A stretch of 32,623 nt of DNA from Myxococcaceae bacterium (GCA_025459425.1 JALOQF010000036.1:1-32623); one strand, 5' to 3'; shown: positions 24,250-32,533, counted from the stretch's first letter. Notes: generated by a model from the letters alone, not told the origin. Numbers and translations are program-made.

Positions 24250-24531
24250 TCAGCGCGGCTCGCCGAACTTCCCGTTGATGAGCGCGCCGATTTCCTGCTG
24301 GCACGCCTCCTGGCCCTCGCCCCGGCACGTCACCTTCACCACCATGCCCTGGGCGGCCGCCAGCATGAGCACCCCCATGATGGACTTGCCGTTGACGCTC
24401 TGGCCCTCGCACTCGATGTCGACGTCGCAGGCGTACTTGTTCGACACCTTGACGAACTGGGCCGCCGCGCGGGCGTGGAGGCCCAGGGCGTTGATGATGG
24501 TGTAGGTGGCTTCGGACGGGGCGCTGCTCAC
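24250..24531 (-). CDS. HPr-like phosphocarrier protein (PTS/PTSNtr)
   Basis: This is a 93-residue HPr family protein if started at GTG 24531 (an upstream ATG would add an unlikely Arg/Pro-rich tail; no clear ribosome-binding site is seen). The active-site region is NALGLHARAAAQFVK with phospho-acceptor His19; the usual Pro after HAR is Ala here. The second motif SVNGKSIMGVLMLAAAQG contains Ser50, equivalent to the regulatory Ser46. Length fits the family. HPr passes phosphate from enzyme I to EIIA-type proteins; in species without sugar PTS it belongs to the nitrogen-type regulatory PTS. It is divergent from a Kef-type potassium antiporter gene and 15 nt upstream of the lipoprotein gene. Cys35 and Cys41 are unusual additions. 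Confidence 0.9.
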   Translation of the reverse strand: MSSAPSEATYTIINALGLHARAAAQFVKVSNKYACDVDIECEGQSVNGKSIMGVLMLAAAQGMVVKVTCRGEGQEACQQEIGALINGKFGEPR

Positions 24532-24653
24532 GAGGGGCGAGAGTGTACGCAGACAACGGCACGGCCGCGACTTTTGGGGCCGGCCCTGCCGAACGTTCAG
24601 GGGCACCCACAACGACGACGTGTCGCGGGTGGGCATCGGCTACACCACGGCGC
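24532..24653. promoter_or_regulatory. Divergent promoter region between HPr and Kef genes
   Basis: This 122-bp interval separates two divergent starts and must carry the promoters for both. It contains the less GC-rich stretch ACTTTTGGGGCC near 24571-24582. I could not pick convincing -35/-10 elements. Confidence 0.4.
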
Positions 24654-26438
24654 ATGGGCTTCTTGCACGACGCCGTCATCTTCCTCGTCGCGGCGGTCAT
24701 CGCGGTCTCGCTCTTCAAGCGCACGGGCCTGGGGAGCGTGCTGGGCTACTTGGTGGCGGGCGTGGCCATCGGGCCGTCGGCCTTCGCCTTCGTGTCCGAG
24801 GTGGACTCGGTGATGCGCTTCGCCGAGCTGGGCGTCGTGCTGCTCCTCTTCATCATCGGGCTCGAGCTGCAGCCCTCTCGCCTCTGGCAGATGCGCGGCC
24901 ACGTCTTCGGGCTGGGCGGCGCGCAGGTGGGCCTGTCGACGGTGCTGCTGGCGGCGGTGGCGCTGGCCTTCGGGCTGTCACCGGTGGCGGCGCTGGTGAC
25001 GGGCTTCGCCCTGTCGCTGTCGTCGACGGCGCTGGCGGTGCAGGTGCTGGCCGAGAAGAACCAGCTCACCACGCAGCCGGGGCGCATCGCGTTCGGCATT
25101 CTGCTCTTCCAGGACCTGGCGGCGATTCCCTTCCTGGCGGTGCTCCCCTTGCTCGGCACGCACGCGGAGCCGGCGCAGCAGGGCACGTTCGGCCTGGGGC
25201 TGCTCAAGGTGCTGGCGACGTTCGCGGTGATGGTGGTGGCGAGCCGGGTGGTGCTGCGGCCGGTCTTGAAGGCGGTGGCGGCGCTCCACAGCCAGGAGCT
25301 CTTCACGGCGTTCGCGCTGCTGGTGGTGGCGGGCACGGCGGTCATCATGGAGTCCATCGGGTTGTCAGCGACGCTGGGGGCCTTCTCGGCCGGCGTGCTG
25401 CTGGCGGACTCGGAGTACCGGCACGAGCTCGAGGCCGACATCGAGCCCTTCAAGGGCCTCTTGCTGGGCCTCTTCTTCATGGCGGTGGGCATGTCGGTGA
25501 ACCTGTCGCTGGTGGCGAAGCACCCGGCGCTGGTGACGGGGCTGGTGGTGGGGCTGCTCCTCGTCAAGAGCGCGGTGCTGTTCGGCATCGGCAAGCTCAA
25601 GACGGGCTCCACCCTGGGCGCGCTGCGGCTGGCCATCTCGACGTCTCAGGGCGGCGAGTTCGCCTTCGTGGTGTTCGGCCTGGCGACGTCGACGGCGGCG
25701 CTGACGCAGGACATGTCGCAGCTGCTGGTGCTGGTGGTGGGCCTGTCGCTGGCGGTGACGCCGGTGGCGTTCACGCTGTTCGAGCGCCTGCTGGCGCCGA
25801 GGCTGGTGCCGAAGAAGGAAGAGAAGGCGTTCGACACGCTGGTGCACGAGGGAGAAATTCCCGTCGTCATCGCGGGCTTCGGGCGGGTGGGCCAGGTGGT
25901 GGGGCGGGTGCTGATGGCGCGGCGCATTCCCTTCGTGGCGCTGGACATCTCGAGCGAGCACGTCGACTTCGTGCGGAGGTTCGGCAACAAGGTGTTCTAC
26001 GGAGACGCCTCGCGGCTCGAGCTGCTCGAGGCGGCGGGCGCGGCGAAGGCGCGGCTCTTCGTGCTGGCCATCGACGACGTCGAGAAGTCCATCGAGGTGG
26101 CGAAGACGGTGCAGAAGCACTTCCCGCACCTCACCCTGGTGGCCCGCGCGCGCAACCGTGGGCACGCGTACGAGCTGCTGGCGCTGGGCGTGACACACCT
26201 GATGCGCGAGACGTTCGTGTCGAGCCTCGAGATGGCCGGAGACGTGCTGACGCTGATGGGCATGCCGAGCAGCGAGGTGACGCGCACGCTGGCGGGCTTC
26301 CGCTCGCACGACGAGGCGTTGTTGATGGACAGCTTCCAGCACCGCGGCGACGTGGCGAAGCTGCAGGAGCGCGCGAAGCAGGCGCGGGCGGAGCTGGAGA
26401 AGTTGTTCGAGGCCGACGCCCAGGAGCAACCGAAGTAG
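24654..26438 (+). CDS. KefB/KefC-type K+/H+ antiporter (CPA2) with RCK domain
   Basis: This is a 594-residue membrane protein. ATG 24654 begins MGFLHDAVIFLVAAVIAVSL, the first transmembrane helix. About twelve hydrophobic segments follow to residue 380. They include FQDLAAIPFLAVLPL (conserved Q153-D154 of CPA2 exchangers), SATLGAFSAGVLLADSEYRH and STSQGGEFAFVVFGL. The C-terminal TrkA-N/RCK domain (about 402-520) has the nucleotide-binding G408-F-G410-x-x-G413 loop, acidic D431 at the end of strand 2 and YGDASRLELLEAAG. A helical tail of about 70 residues follows. KefB/C release K+ in exchange for H+ under gating by glutathione adducts or nucleotide. The gene stands alone on this strand and is divergent from the HPr gene, which may hint at PTSNtr control of potassium balance (inference). 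Confidence 0.92.
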   Translation: MGFLHDAVIFLVAAVIAVSLFKRTGLGSVLGYLVAGVAIGPSAFAFVSEVDSVMRFAELGVVLLLFIIGLELQPSRLWQMRGHVFGLGGAQVGLSTVLLAAVALAFGLSPVAALVTGFALSLSSTALAVQVLAEKNQLTTQPGRIAFGILLFQDLAAIPFLAVLPLLGTHAEPAQQGTFGLGLLKVLATFAVMVVASRVVLRPVLKAVAALHSQELFTAFALLVVAGTAVIMESIGLSATLGAFSAGVLLADSEYRHELEADIEPFKGLLLGLFFMAVGMSVNLSLVAKHPALVTGLVVGLLLVKSAVLFGIGKLKTGSTLGALRLAISTSQGGEFAFVVFGLATSTAALTQDMSQLLVLVVGLSLAVTPVAFTLFERLLAPRLVPKKEEKAFDTLVHEGEIPVVIAGFGRVGQVVGRVLMARRIPFVALDISSEHVDFVRRFGNKVFYGDASRLELLEAAGAAKARLFVLAIDDVEKSIEVAKTVQKHFPHLTLVARARNRGHAYELLALGVTHLMRETFVSSLEMAGDVLTLMGMPSSEVTRTLAGFRSHDEALLMDSFQHRGDVAKLQERAKQARAELEKLFEADAQEQPK

Positions 26439-26448
26439 CGCGAAGGAA

Positions 26449-26547
26449 GTGGCCACCTTGGACCACGGGTATTTGCGCCAGTGGGCGACGAGCCTCGAGG
26501 TGTCCGACCTGCTCGAGCGGGTGCTGGCCACGATGACGGAAGCCTGA
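26449..26547 (+). pseudogene. Possible C-terminal remnant of a nucleotidyltransferase-like gene
   Basis: A 32-residue reading frame (GTG 26449 or TTG 26458, stop 26545-26547) reads VATLDHGYLRQWATSLEVSD then Leu-Leu-Glu-Arg-Val-Leu-Ala-Thr-Met-Thr-Glu-Ala. The pattern LD..YL..WA..L.V.DLLER.L resembles, from memory, the C-terminal helix of AbiEii/MNT-like nucleotidyltransferase proteins. No upstream part of such a gene is present; the preceding bases belong to the Kef antiporter gene. It is either a gene fragment or a small ORF. The resemblance has not been tested. Confidence 0.35.
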
Positions 26548-26585
26548 GGCGCAACGTGCGCGCGTCGCCGTGCTATGGCGCCCCG

Positions 26586-26888
26586 GTGGGCTCGCGCCGC
26601 GACAGAATCGACCTGGGCTGGCTGGCCCTTGGGCTCGCGCTCTGGGCCTTCGCGCTCGCGCCGCTCGTGCACGCCGCCACCCGGCATCCCCACCGGCACT
26701 CCGACGCACCGGCCGACGCGCCGCACGGGGCGAAGACGGTCGAGCACCTCTCGGCCGCGCTCCTGAAGACACCTCCGTCACCCGAGCCCGTGCTGCGGGT
26801 CATCGCGCTTCGCGCCCCCTTGGAGGCGCAGCCCCAGGCGCCACGGCTCGAGCGACGACGGTCTCCCATCGAGGCGCAGGGCCCGTAG
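26586..26888 (+). CDS. Small His-rich membrane-anchored protein of MbnP/MbnH locus
   Basis: This is a 100-residue protein started at GTG 26586 (out-of-register ATGs nearby do not give the anchor). A hydrophobic segment at residues 10-27 (LGWLALGLALWAFALAPL) is followed by a His cluster: H29, H34, H36, H38, then H47 and H54. The C-terminal half is Pro/Arg/Leu-rich and low in complexity. The His cluster just outside the membrane suggests binding of copper or another metal. It precedes the MbnP-like lipoprotein gene by 105 bp on the same strand. I do not recognise a named family; small His-rich proteins near metallo-mystery pairs fit a metal-handling role (inference). Confidence 0.62.
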   Translation: MGSRRDRIDLGWLALGLALWAFALAPLVHAATRHPHRHSDAPADAPHGAKTVEHLSAALLKTPPSPEPVLRVIALRAPLEAQPQAPRLERRRSPIEAQGP

Positions 26889-26993
26889 CGGTCGACGGTC
26901 GTTGCCCGTCTTGTCCGAGTTCCCTCGACGCGCGCGCCCGCCGGGCGACGTCCGTCGTTCGACTGCCTTCTCATTCCTCTTTGGAGTCCTTCG

Positions 26994-27950
26994 ATGTCAC
27001 TTCGCACCCTCGTGCTGTCTGCCTGTGTCCTCGTCCTCGCCGTCGCCGCCGCGTGCGGCACGCAGCCCACCCCACAACCCACCGCCGTCACCCTCGCCTT
27101 CAAGCCCGTCGATGCCGAGGGGAAACGATTCGCCTGTGGCGCGCAGAACCTCGCGCTCGCGGGCCTCACCAACGCCCGCCCCGGAGACCTGCGCCTCTAC
27201 GTGCACGACGTGAAGCTCTTGAAGGCCGGCAAGGCCATCGACGTGGCCGTGACGGACGACGGCGTCTGGCAGAAGGACGGCCTGGTGCTGCTGGACTTCG
27301 AGGACCGCTCGGCCGAGTGCAGCATCGTCGTCTTCGGCAAGGCCACCACCACCGAGACGAACACCGTCATCAAGGGCACCGTGGCCGAGGCGGGGCCGTA
27401 TGACGGGGTGCAGTTCACCGTCGGAGTGCCCTTCTCGAAGACGTACCTGCCGCTCGACTCGGCGCCATCGCCGCTGAACAGCGCGGGCATGGACCACGGC
27501 TCGGACGGCCGGCAGCACTTCCGGCTCGTCTTCTACACGCCGACGACGGCGGGCGACGGCGGCACCTTCCAGAACTTCCACAACCTGGTGATGTACCGCT
27601 CGGTCTGCGACGCGCTGACGGTGGACGGCGGGGTGCCCGGCTCAGAGGCTGCCTGCGCGAAGCCGAACCGGCCGGTGATTCGCATCGACGGCGCGTTCGA
27701 CGTGGCGACGCAGGCGGTGCTGTTCGACGTCTCGAAGCTGCTGGCCGGCTACCCGACGCCCGGGAGCGGCCTGTCTCCGAAGCTGTCGTCTGACGGGCGC
27801 ATCGACTGCTTCGGCCCGCTCCACGCGCGAGACCTCGGGCCCCAGGTGGGAGCCGAGCGCTGCGGCACGTTCTACCCGAACCTCGGCGTCAGCTACGCCA
27901 CGGGCACGGGCGCCGGCATGCAGACCGTCTTCCGTCTCGGCACCCCATGA
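26994..27950 (+). CDS. MbnP-like metallo-mystery-pair lipoprotein (MXAN_0976 family)
   Basis: This is a 318-residue lipoprotein (signal ending VAAAC, Cys21; GGAG at 26983-26986). Family features are Cys48 and Cys109, DLRLYVHDVKLL (residues 65-76), the block DGVWQKDGLVLLDFEDRSAEC (89-109), VKGT-like IKGTV and YDGVQFTVGVPF, plus further Cys at 205, 221, 272 and 290. In the related MbnP, a di-haem MbnH partner oxidises a Trp to kynurenine, which helps copper binding; Trp92 is the only Trp in this protein. The usual M-x-W-x-W..GY.F stretch appears replaced by GMDHGSDGRQHFRL, with His in place of Trp. The 4-nt overlap with the MbnH-like gene confirms the pair. Confidence 0.85.
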   Translation: MSLRTLVLSACVLVLAVAAACGTQPTPQPTAVTLAFKPVDAEGKRFACGAQNLALAGLTNARPGDLRLYVHDVKLLKAGKAIDVAVTDDGVWQKDGLVLLDFEDRSAECSIVVFGKATTTETNTVIKGTVAEAGPYDGVQFTVGVPFSKTYLPLDSAPSPLNSAGMDHGSDGRQHFRLVFYTPTTAGDGGTFQNFHNLVMYRSVCDALTVDGGVPGSEAACAKPNRPVIRIDGAFDVATQAVLFDVSKLLAGYPTPGSGLSPKLSSDGRIDCFGPLHARDLGPQVGAERCGTFYPNLGVSYATGTGAGMQTVFRLGTP

Positions 27951-29104
27951 CGCGGCTTCGGGGACTCGTCGTCATCGGCCTCGTCGGCCTGGGCTGTGCT
28001 CCAGCGGAGCCGGCCTGGGTCTGGTCGTTGCCGCCCGGGTTCCCGACGCCGCTGGTGCCAGCGGACAACCCGATGCGCCCGGCGGCGGTGGAAGCCGGGC
28101 GCCTGCTGTTCTTCGACAAGCGGCTGTCGGCCAACGAGACGGTGTCGTGCGCGAGCTGCCATCGCCCGGAGCACGCCTTCTCCGACCCGCGGCGGCGCTC
28201 CGTGGGGCTGTGGGGCGACGAGCACCCGCTGTCGGCGCCGTCCCTGGCGAACGTCGCGTACGTGGCGAGGCTGGGCTGGGCGACGCCCGAGGTGACGAGC
28301 CTCGAGCAGCAGGCCAGAGCGCCGCTCTTTGGCGAGGGGGCTCCGATTGCAGAGATGGGGCTCGACACGCCGGCGCTCCGGGCCGAGGCCCTGGCGCGGC
28401 TGCGGGCCGATTCGCGGTACCGGGCTCTGTTCGAGCGGCTCGAGCCGGGGCTGGGCGCGAGCTTCGACTTCGACGACGTCATCCGCGCGATTGCGAGCTT
28501 CGAGCGCACACTGCTGAGCGGAACCTCGTCGATGGACCGCGCCTTGCGGGGCGAGGTGACGGCCGTGTCGAACGCGGCGATGCGCGGGCGGCGGCTCTTC
28601 AACGAGCACGTCGAGGGGAGCGTCTGCCACCACTGCCACAACGGGCTGACGTTGGCGGTGGGCTCGCGGTTCGAAGGCATGGCCTTCGACGAGACGGTCT
28701 ACGTGAACGTGGGGCTGTACAACCTCGGAGGCACCGGCGCGTACCCGCCTGGCGCCGAGGGCCTGGTGCGCGCGACGGGGAGCCGGGAAGACGTGGGGAA
28801 GTTCCGGGTGCCGACGATGCGCAACGTGGCGAAGACGGCGCCGTACATGCACGACGGCAGCGTCGAGACGCTGGCCGAGGTGATGGCCATCTACCAGCGC
28901 GGCGGGCGGCTCATCGAATCAGGGCCGCTGGCGGGAGACGGGAAGCTGAACCCGCTCAAGGACCGGGGCCTGGGCGGCATGACGCTGTCGAAGGAGCAGA
29001 CCGCCGACCTGCTCGCGTATCTCGAGAGCCTGACGGACGAGGCGTTTCTGAACGACCCGCGGTTCCAGAACCCGTTCCCCGAGGAGGCGTCGTTCGGGCC
29101 GTGA
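27947..29104 (+). CDS. MbnH-like di-haem enzyme (MXAN_0977 family, MauG-like)
   Basis: This is a 385-residue protein with a lipoprotein-type signal (LVGLGC, Cys17). Two c-type haem sites are present: C68-A-S-C71-H72 and C227-H-H-C230-H231. Both sit in the bacterial cytochrome c peroxidase/MauG fold: DKRLSANETVSCASCHRPEH, SLANVAYVARLGW, VIRAIASFERTLLSG, KFRVPTMRNVAKTAPYMHDG. MbnH-type enzymes form a bis-Fe(IV) state with peroxide and oxidise a Trp on their MbnP partner instead of reducing peroxide. The ATG overlaps the partner's stop (ATGA). Family length is as expected. The only substrate suggested by the context is the adjacent MbnP-like protein. Confidence 0.9.
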   Translation: MTRLRGLVVIGLVGLGCAPAEPAWVWSLPPGFPTPLVPADNPMRPAAVEAGRLLFFDKRLSANETVSCASCHRPEHAFSDPRRRSVGLWGDEHPLSAPSLANVAYVARLGWATPEVTSLEQQARAPLFGEGAPIAEMGLDTPALRAEALARLRADSRYRALFERLEPGLGASFDFDDVIRAIASFERTLLSGTSSMDRALRGEVTAVSNAAMRGRRLFNEHVEGSVCHHCHNGLTLAVGSRFEGMAFDETVYVNVGLYNLGGTGAYPPGAEGLVRATGSREDVGKFRVPTMRNVAKTAPYMHDGSVETLAEVMAIYQRGGRLIESGPLAGDGKLNPLKDRGLGGMTLSKEQTADLLAYLESLTDEAFLNDPRFQNPFPEEASFGP

Positions 29105-29224
29105 GCGACCGAGGTCGTGATTTCAGGCACTTCGCGAGCGACTCACGCGGGCCTTCCGCCCGGTGGAACCGCTGTCGCACCTTCTGCCCGGTGCCTGCAT
29201 CACCGAGGGCCAGGAGCTCCAACC

Positions 29225-31360
29225 ATGACCACCTCGACGAACCCGATTGGCCTCGACGACGAAACCACGCCCCTCGACCGGGTGCGCCGGGCGCAAGAGG
29301 CGATGGCCGCGATGGAGGCCGCCCAGGTGGCCTCGAGGCCGCAGCGACCTGCCGAGGTGCCGACGACCGCGCCGGCAGCCGTCGTGGCCCGCGACGGCTT
29401 CGAGCGCCCACGCCAGAGCCCCATCGCCGCAGCGACCGCCCCTGCTGCGGCGACCCGCCCGCCGACGGACCTCACCGCGTACGCCGAGCAGCTCGGGGCT
29501 CGGCTCCAGCAGGCGACGACGCCGGCGGAGCGCGCGAGCGTGATTCAAGCCGAAGACGCGAACCTTCGTGGCCTGGGGCGCTCGCTGCGGAGCGCTTCCA
29601 CCCCGCCCGAGGCGCTGCGCGGACAGCTCGCCGCCACCGCGGCCCTGTACGAGGGACTGCCAGAAGGCGAGCGGGCCCAGCTCGTGCGGGCGCTGACCCG
29701 CGACGAGCCCACCGTCACCGGCCAGGTGGCCCAGACGCCTCGTGCGCGTGCCGAGACGGTGTCGTCGGTGCCACAGGCGGCGCCGCTGGTGGCGGCCATG
29801 GCGGGCCGCGCTGGGGCCCTGCAGGCGGCGATGATTCCGGCCGTCGAGGGCCGCACCACGAGCCTGCGGGGCGCGCGCGAGGCCTTCGAAGCCGCCGACC
29901 GCGCCGTGCGTGACGTCGAGGCGCAGGCGGGCCGGCTCGCGGGCGAGTTCGGGCCGCTGCTGACCGACGCCCAGCGGGCCGACGCGCTCGCGGCGTTCCG
30001 GCGGGACAGCGGCTTCGAGCGCCTCGTCGCGGAGCGGGACCAGTCGGCGGCGCGCCTCGCCGAGGAGCTGCGGGGCGCTTCGTCGGTGCTGGGCACCGAG
30101 CCGATGCGGCCGACGCCGCTCAACCTCGCCCGCCAGGGGCTCGCGCGGGAAGTCGACGCGACGTTGATGCAGTTGGGTCGCCTCTCGGGCTCACCCGCGG
30201 GCCGCGAGGTGGTGCAGGACCTGCTCAGCGAGGCTCCGACGCCAGCGCTGCTGGCGCGCGCCACGGCGTTGGCCGAGAACCGTGCGACGCAGGGTGCGTT
30301 CCGCGACCAGCTCGCGCCGGCCATCGCCAATACCGCTGGTGCGCAGGCGGCCGAGCTGGCGGCGGCGGGGCGGCGCGGCGAAGTGCCGGGTGTGCTCGCG
30401 GGTGTGGCCCGCCTGGCGCCGCTCCTCGGCATCGACCCGGCGACGATTCGTCAGTCGCAACAGGGGCTCGAGGCGCTCGCCCAGCGCCCACGTGCCGGGG
30501 GCCTCACGACGGCCGAGACGGACAACCTGCAGCGCGCGATGAACGGCGTCATGGGCCTCACGGGGACGCAGGCGGGCCCGATTCGAGGGCTCAACGCGCT
30601 CGTCGCAGGGCTTTCCGCAGGCGTCGGGGCGTCGCAGGGGCCTCAGGGCGCGGCCGACTGGTTGAACATGGTGGGCGCCGGCGGTCAGGGCGCGGCCGAA
30701 GCGATGGCGCTGGGGCTATCCATCAGTCGGTTCGGCACGCCGGGCGCGGTGGCCGCGCTGGGCGTGGCCGGGCGTTTTGCGGGCGTGGTGGGCGCCGCGG
30801 GCAACGCCGTGCAGGCCTACACGGCCTTCCAGGGCGGAGACGCGCTCCAGGGAGGCATTCGCACCGCCGAGGCGCTCGGCGGCGTGCTGATGGCCATTCC
30901 ATCGGGGTACACCCAGCTCGCCGGTGGCGCGTTGATGGCCGGGGCGCTGGCGACCGACCTCGGCGCCTGGGCCTTCGACCATCGTGGGCACGAGCGGCAG
31001 GTGGAGTCGTTCCTGCGAGGGGCGGGGCTGACGGCCGAGGAAGCGGCGCGCTTCGGAGACCTCTCGACGGCCCGCGACCGGAGCGAGCGGCGGAGCATCG
31101 GCCCGCTCTTCGCCGAGACCGCGCAGCGGCTCGGCCTGACGCCGCAGGCCTTCTTCTCGGCCATTCGGGGGCTGCCCGCGTCGCAGGCGCAGCGCGTGAT
31201 GCAGTTCATCGACAACGTCGACCTGCAGAACGGGGTGGGTGGCCGGACCGTCGGGGTGCGCAATCAGTCCATCGACCGGAACCCGCGCGGGTGGACCGAG
31301 GCCAGCGGCGCCGAGATTCTCGAGCGGTTCCTCAGGGCGCAGGGCATCACGCTTCGCTGA
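29225..31360 (+). CDS. Large Ala-rich protein with Gly/Ala hydrophobic region, unknown
   Basis: This is a 711-residue protein; ATG 29225 follows AGGAG at 29212-29216. There is no signal peptide. Residues 1-115 are Pro/Ala/Thr-rich and probably disordered. Residues 115-440 are charged Ala-rich helices (ARLQQATTPAERASVIQAED; FEAADRAVRDVEAQAGRLAG) likely to form coiled coils. Residues about 455-585 are Gly/Ala/Leu-rich and weakly hydrophobic (ALVAGLSAGVGASQG, VAALGVAGRFAGVVGAAGNA, AGGALMAGALATDLGAWAFD), like membrane-inserting or translocation segments of large toxins and effectors. Residues 590-711 form a compact helical end (FLRGAGLTAEEAARFGDLST, ITLR terminus). No family is recognised. A convergent small gene lies 16 bp downstream. 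A secreted effector is one possibility; a structural protein is another. Confidence 0.78.
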   Translation: MTTSTNPIGLDDETTPLDRVRRAQEAMAAMEAAQVASRPQRPAEVPTTAPAAVVARDGFERPRQSPIAAATAPAAATRPPTDLTAYAEQLGARLQQATTPAERASVIQAEDANLRGLGRSLRSASTPPEALRGQLAATAALYEGLPEGERAQLVRALTRDEPTVTGQVAQTPRARAETVSSVPQAAPLVAAMAGRAGALQAAMIPAVEGRTTSLRGAREAFEAADRAVRDVEAQAGRLAGEFGPLLTDAQRADALAAFRRDSGFERLVAERDQSAARLAEELRGASSVLGTEPMRPTPLNLARQGLAREVDATLMQLGRLSGSPAGREVVQDLLSEAPTPALLARATALAENRATQGAFRDQLAPAIANTAGAQAAELAAAGRRGEVPGVLAGVARLAPLLGIDPATIRQSQQGLEALAQRPRAGGLTTAETDNLQRAMNGVMGLTGTQAGPIRGLNALVAGLSAGVGASQGPQGAADWLNMVGAGGQGAAEAMALGLSISRFGTPGAVAALGVAGRFAGVVGAAGNAVQAYTAFQGGDALQGGIRTAEALGGVLMAIPSGYTQLAGGALMAGALATDLGAWAFDHRGHERQVESFLRGAGLTAEEAARFGDLSTARDRSERRSIGPLFAETAQRLGLTPQAFFSAIRGLPASQAQRVMQFIDNVDLQNGVGGRTVGVRNQSIDRNPRGWTEASGAEILERFLRAQGITLR

Positions 31361-31376
31361 AGCGACGGTGTCGGAG

Positions 31377-31781
31377 TCAGGCGGCCGAGGTGCGCAGGAG
31401 CGTCTCGAGGCGTCGCGCGAGCTCGGCGCCGTACTCTGCGCGCACGGCATCGAGGAAGACGTGGCTGAGCGGAGCGCACTGGTCGAGGAGTGAGGGCGCC
31501 TCGCGGGCCACCTGCACTCGGTCTGCGTGTTCGAGCGAGAGCGGTGTGCCGACCGGCTCCGTGAGGACCTCGTAGTCTCCGTAGAAGACGCCGTCGAAGC
31601 AGACGAGCCCGTCATGGACCTGCAGCGTGAGTTCGAGCTCGTCGCGGTGGAGTTCGATGGTCGAGAGGTACACGACGTGAAGCGCGTCGAACGGGCCGAT
31701 GCTTGGGCCGTTGACGCCCCACTCGGAGAGCACCTCGGTCGGGTCGGCTCGGCCGTGGAAGAGGTGGAGGTAGAGCGGCAT
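31377..31781 (-). CDS. Small hypothetical protein (YLHLFHGR motif)
   Basis: This is a 134-residue soluble protein; ATG 31781 is preferred over an upstream ATG at 31817 because MPLYLHLFHGRADP is the natural start and AGGG lies about 8 nt upstream. It contains EWGVNGPSIGPFDALHVVYL, HDGLVCFDGVFYGDYEV, and ends in a helix (RRLETLLRTSAA). I recall similar small proteins in myxobacteria beginning YLHL(F/Y)HGR, with no known function. It is convergent with the large Ala-rich protein gene (16 bp between stops) and lies 45 bp downstream of the DUF3427 pseudogene on the same strand. Confidence 0.7.
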   Translation of the reverse strand: MPLYLHLFHGRADPTEVLSEWGVNGPSIGPFDALHVVYLSTIELHRDELELTLQVHDGLVCFDGVFYGDYEVLTEPVGTPLSLEHADRVQVAREAPSLLDQCAPLSHVFLDAVRAEYGAELARRLETLLRTSAA

Positions 31782-31826
31782 CGCACGACCCTGGCCAGGA
31801 ACGCGCTCCCGCGCCACCTGGCCTCG

Positions 31827-32383
31827 TCACCGTTTGCGGAACTGCACGAAGAGATGGTCAGGCAGGAGGTTCTCGAGACGCCACTTCACGGTGATGGGCG
31901 CGTCGCCCTTCCAGCTCTGGAAGGTGGCCCGCCCACAGTAGGTGAAGGGAGAAGCGACGCCCTTCGAGTCCTTCTTCTGGGCTCGCACGAACAGGTGACC
32001 AGAAGGAAGAGCCGCTTCGGTGCTGCCGTGGGGCGCGGAACGAAGCCGACATTCCAGATCGCCTCGCTGAACTGCTCCCCGAAGAGGGCTGGAATCTGTT
32101 CGCGCGAGTAACTGCGCCACAGCTCGAGGCGGATCGGCGTTGCCCCAACCCGTTCGAGAACCCACTCGCCACCGCGGTTGACGAGCGACACTTGATGTTG
32201 GGTGCCGGGGCGAGCCGCGTCCGAACCGAACCAACCTCTCATGAGTGACGGCAGCTCGTTCTCCGTCTCGTCGAGCATCGTCACCGTTCGGAGCGCACCG
32301 GCCGCGAAGTCGGCCTGATACTCCTTCGAGTCGACTCGAACTTTCGTGAGGGCTTGCGGAAGCCCCGTAGACGCCAGCGGCAC
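31827..32383 (-). pseudogene. Frameshifted, truncated DUF3427-type gene
   Basis: Two overlapping minus-strand frames hold consecutive parts of one protein. The first (GTG 32383 onward) reads TKVRVDSKEYQADFAAGALR, LPSLMRGWFGSDAARPGTQH and LWRSYSREQIPALFGEQFSE up to AIWNVGFV near 32050. The second frame then continues GHLFVRAQKKDSKGVASPFT, YCGRATFQSWKGDAPITVKW and ends LFVQFRKR. In DUF3427 proteins these parts are separated by about 45 residues, so an internal deletion has joined them out of frame. The 5' end also breaks off: an in-frame stop (32393-32395) lies just upstream of the GTG, with no ribosome-binding site. DUF3427 domains usually sit at the C-terminus of larger helicase or nuclease-type proteins, so most of the gene is gone. 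An IS end lies 150 bp upstream. Confidence 0.75.
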
Positions 32384-32533
32384 CCCAAGCGGTCACGGAC
32401 TGGCCACGCGTGTCTCGGCAGCAGCCACAGCGCGACACCTCGAGACTCCGGCCACTGATCCGGCGTTTGGCTGCAGCGGTCCGGCCGAGGACTTCGAACG
32501 AGTCCTGGAAAGAAGGAACTCACGGTCTGGGCT
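32384..32533. other. Decayed sequence between pseudogene and IS end
   Basis: None of the three minus-strand frames gives a recognisable continuation of the DUF3427-type protein, and the plus strand shows nothing. It is probably degenerated gene sequence left behind upstream of the pseudogene. Confidence 0.4.
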
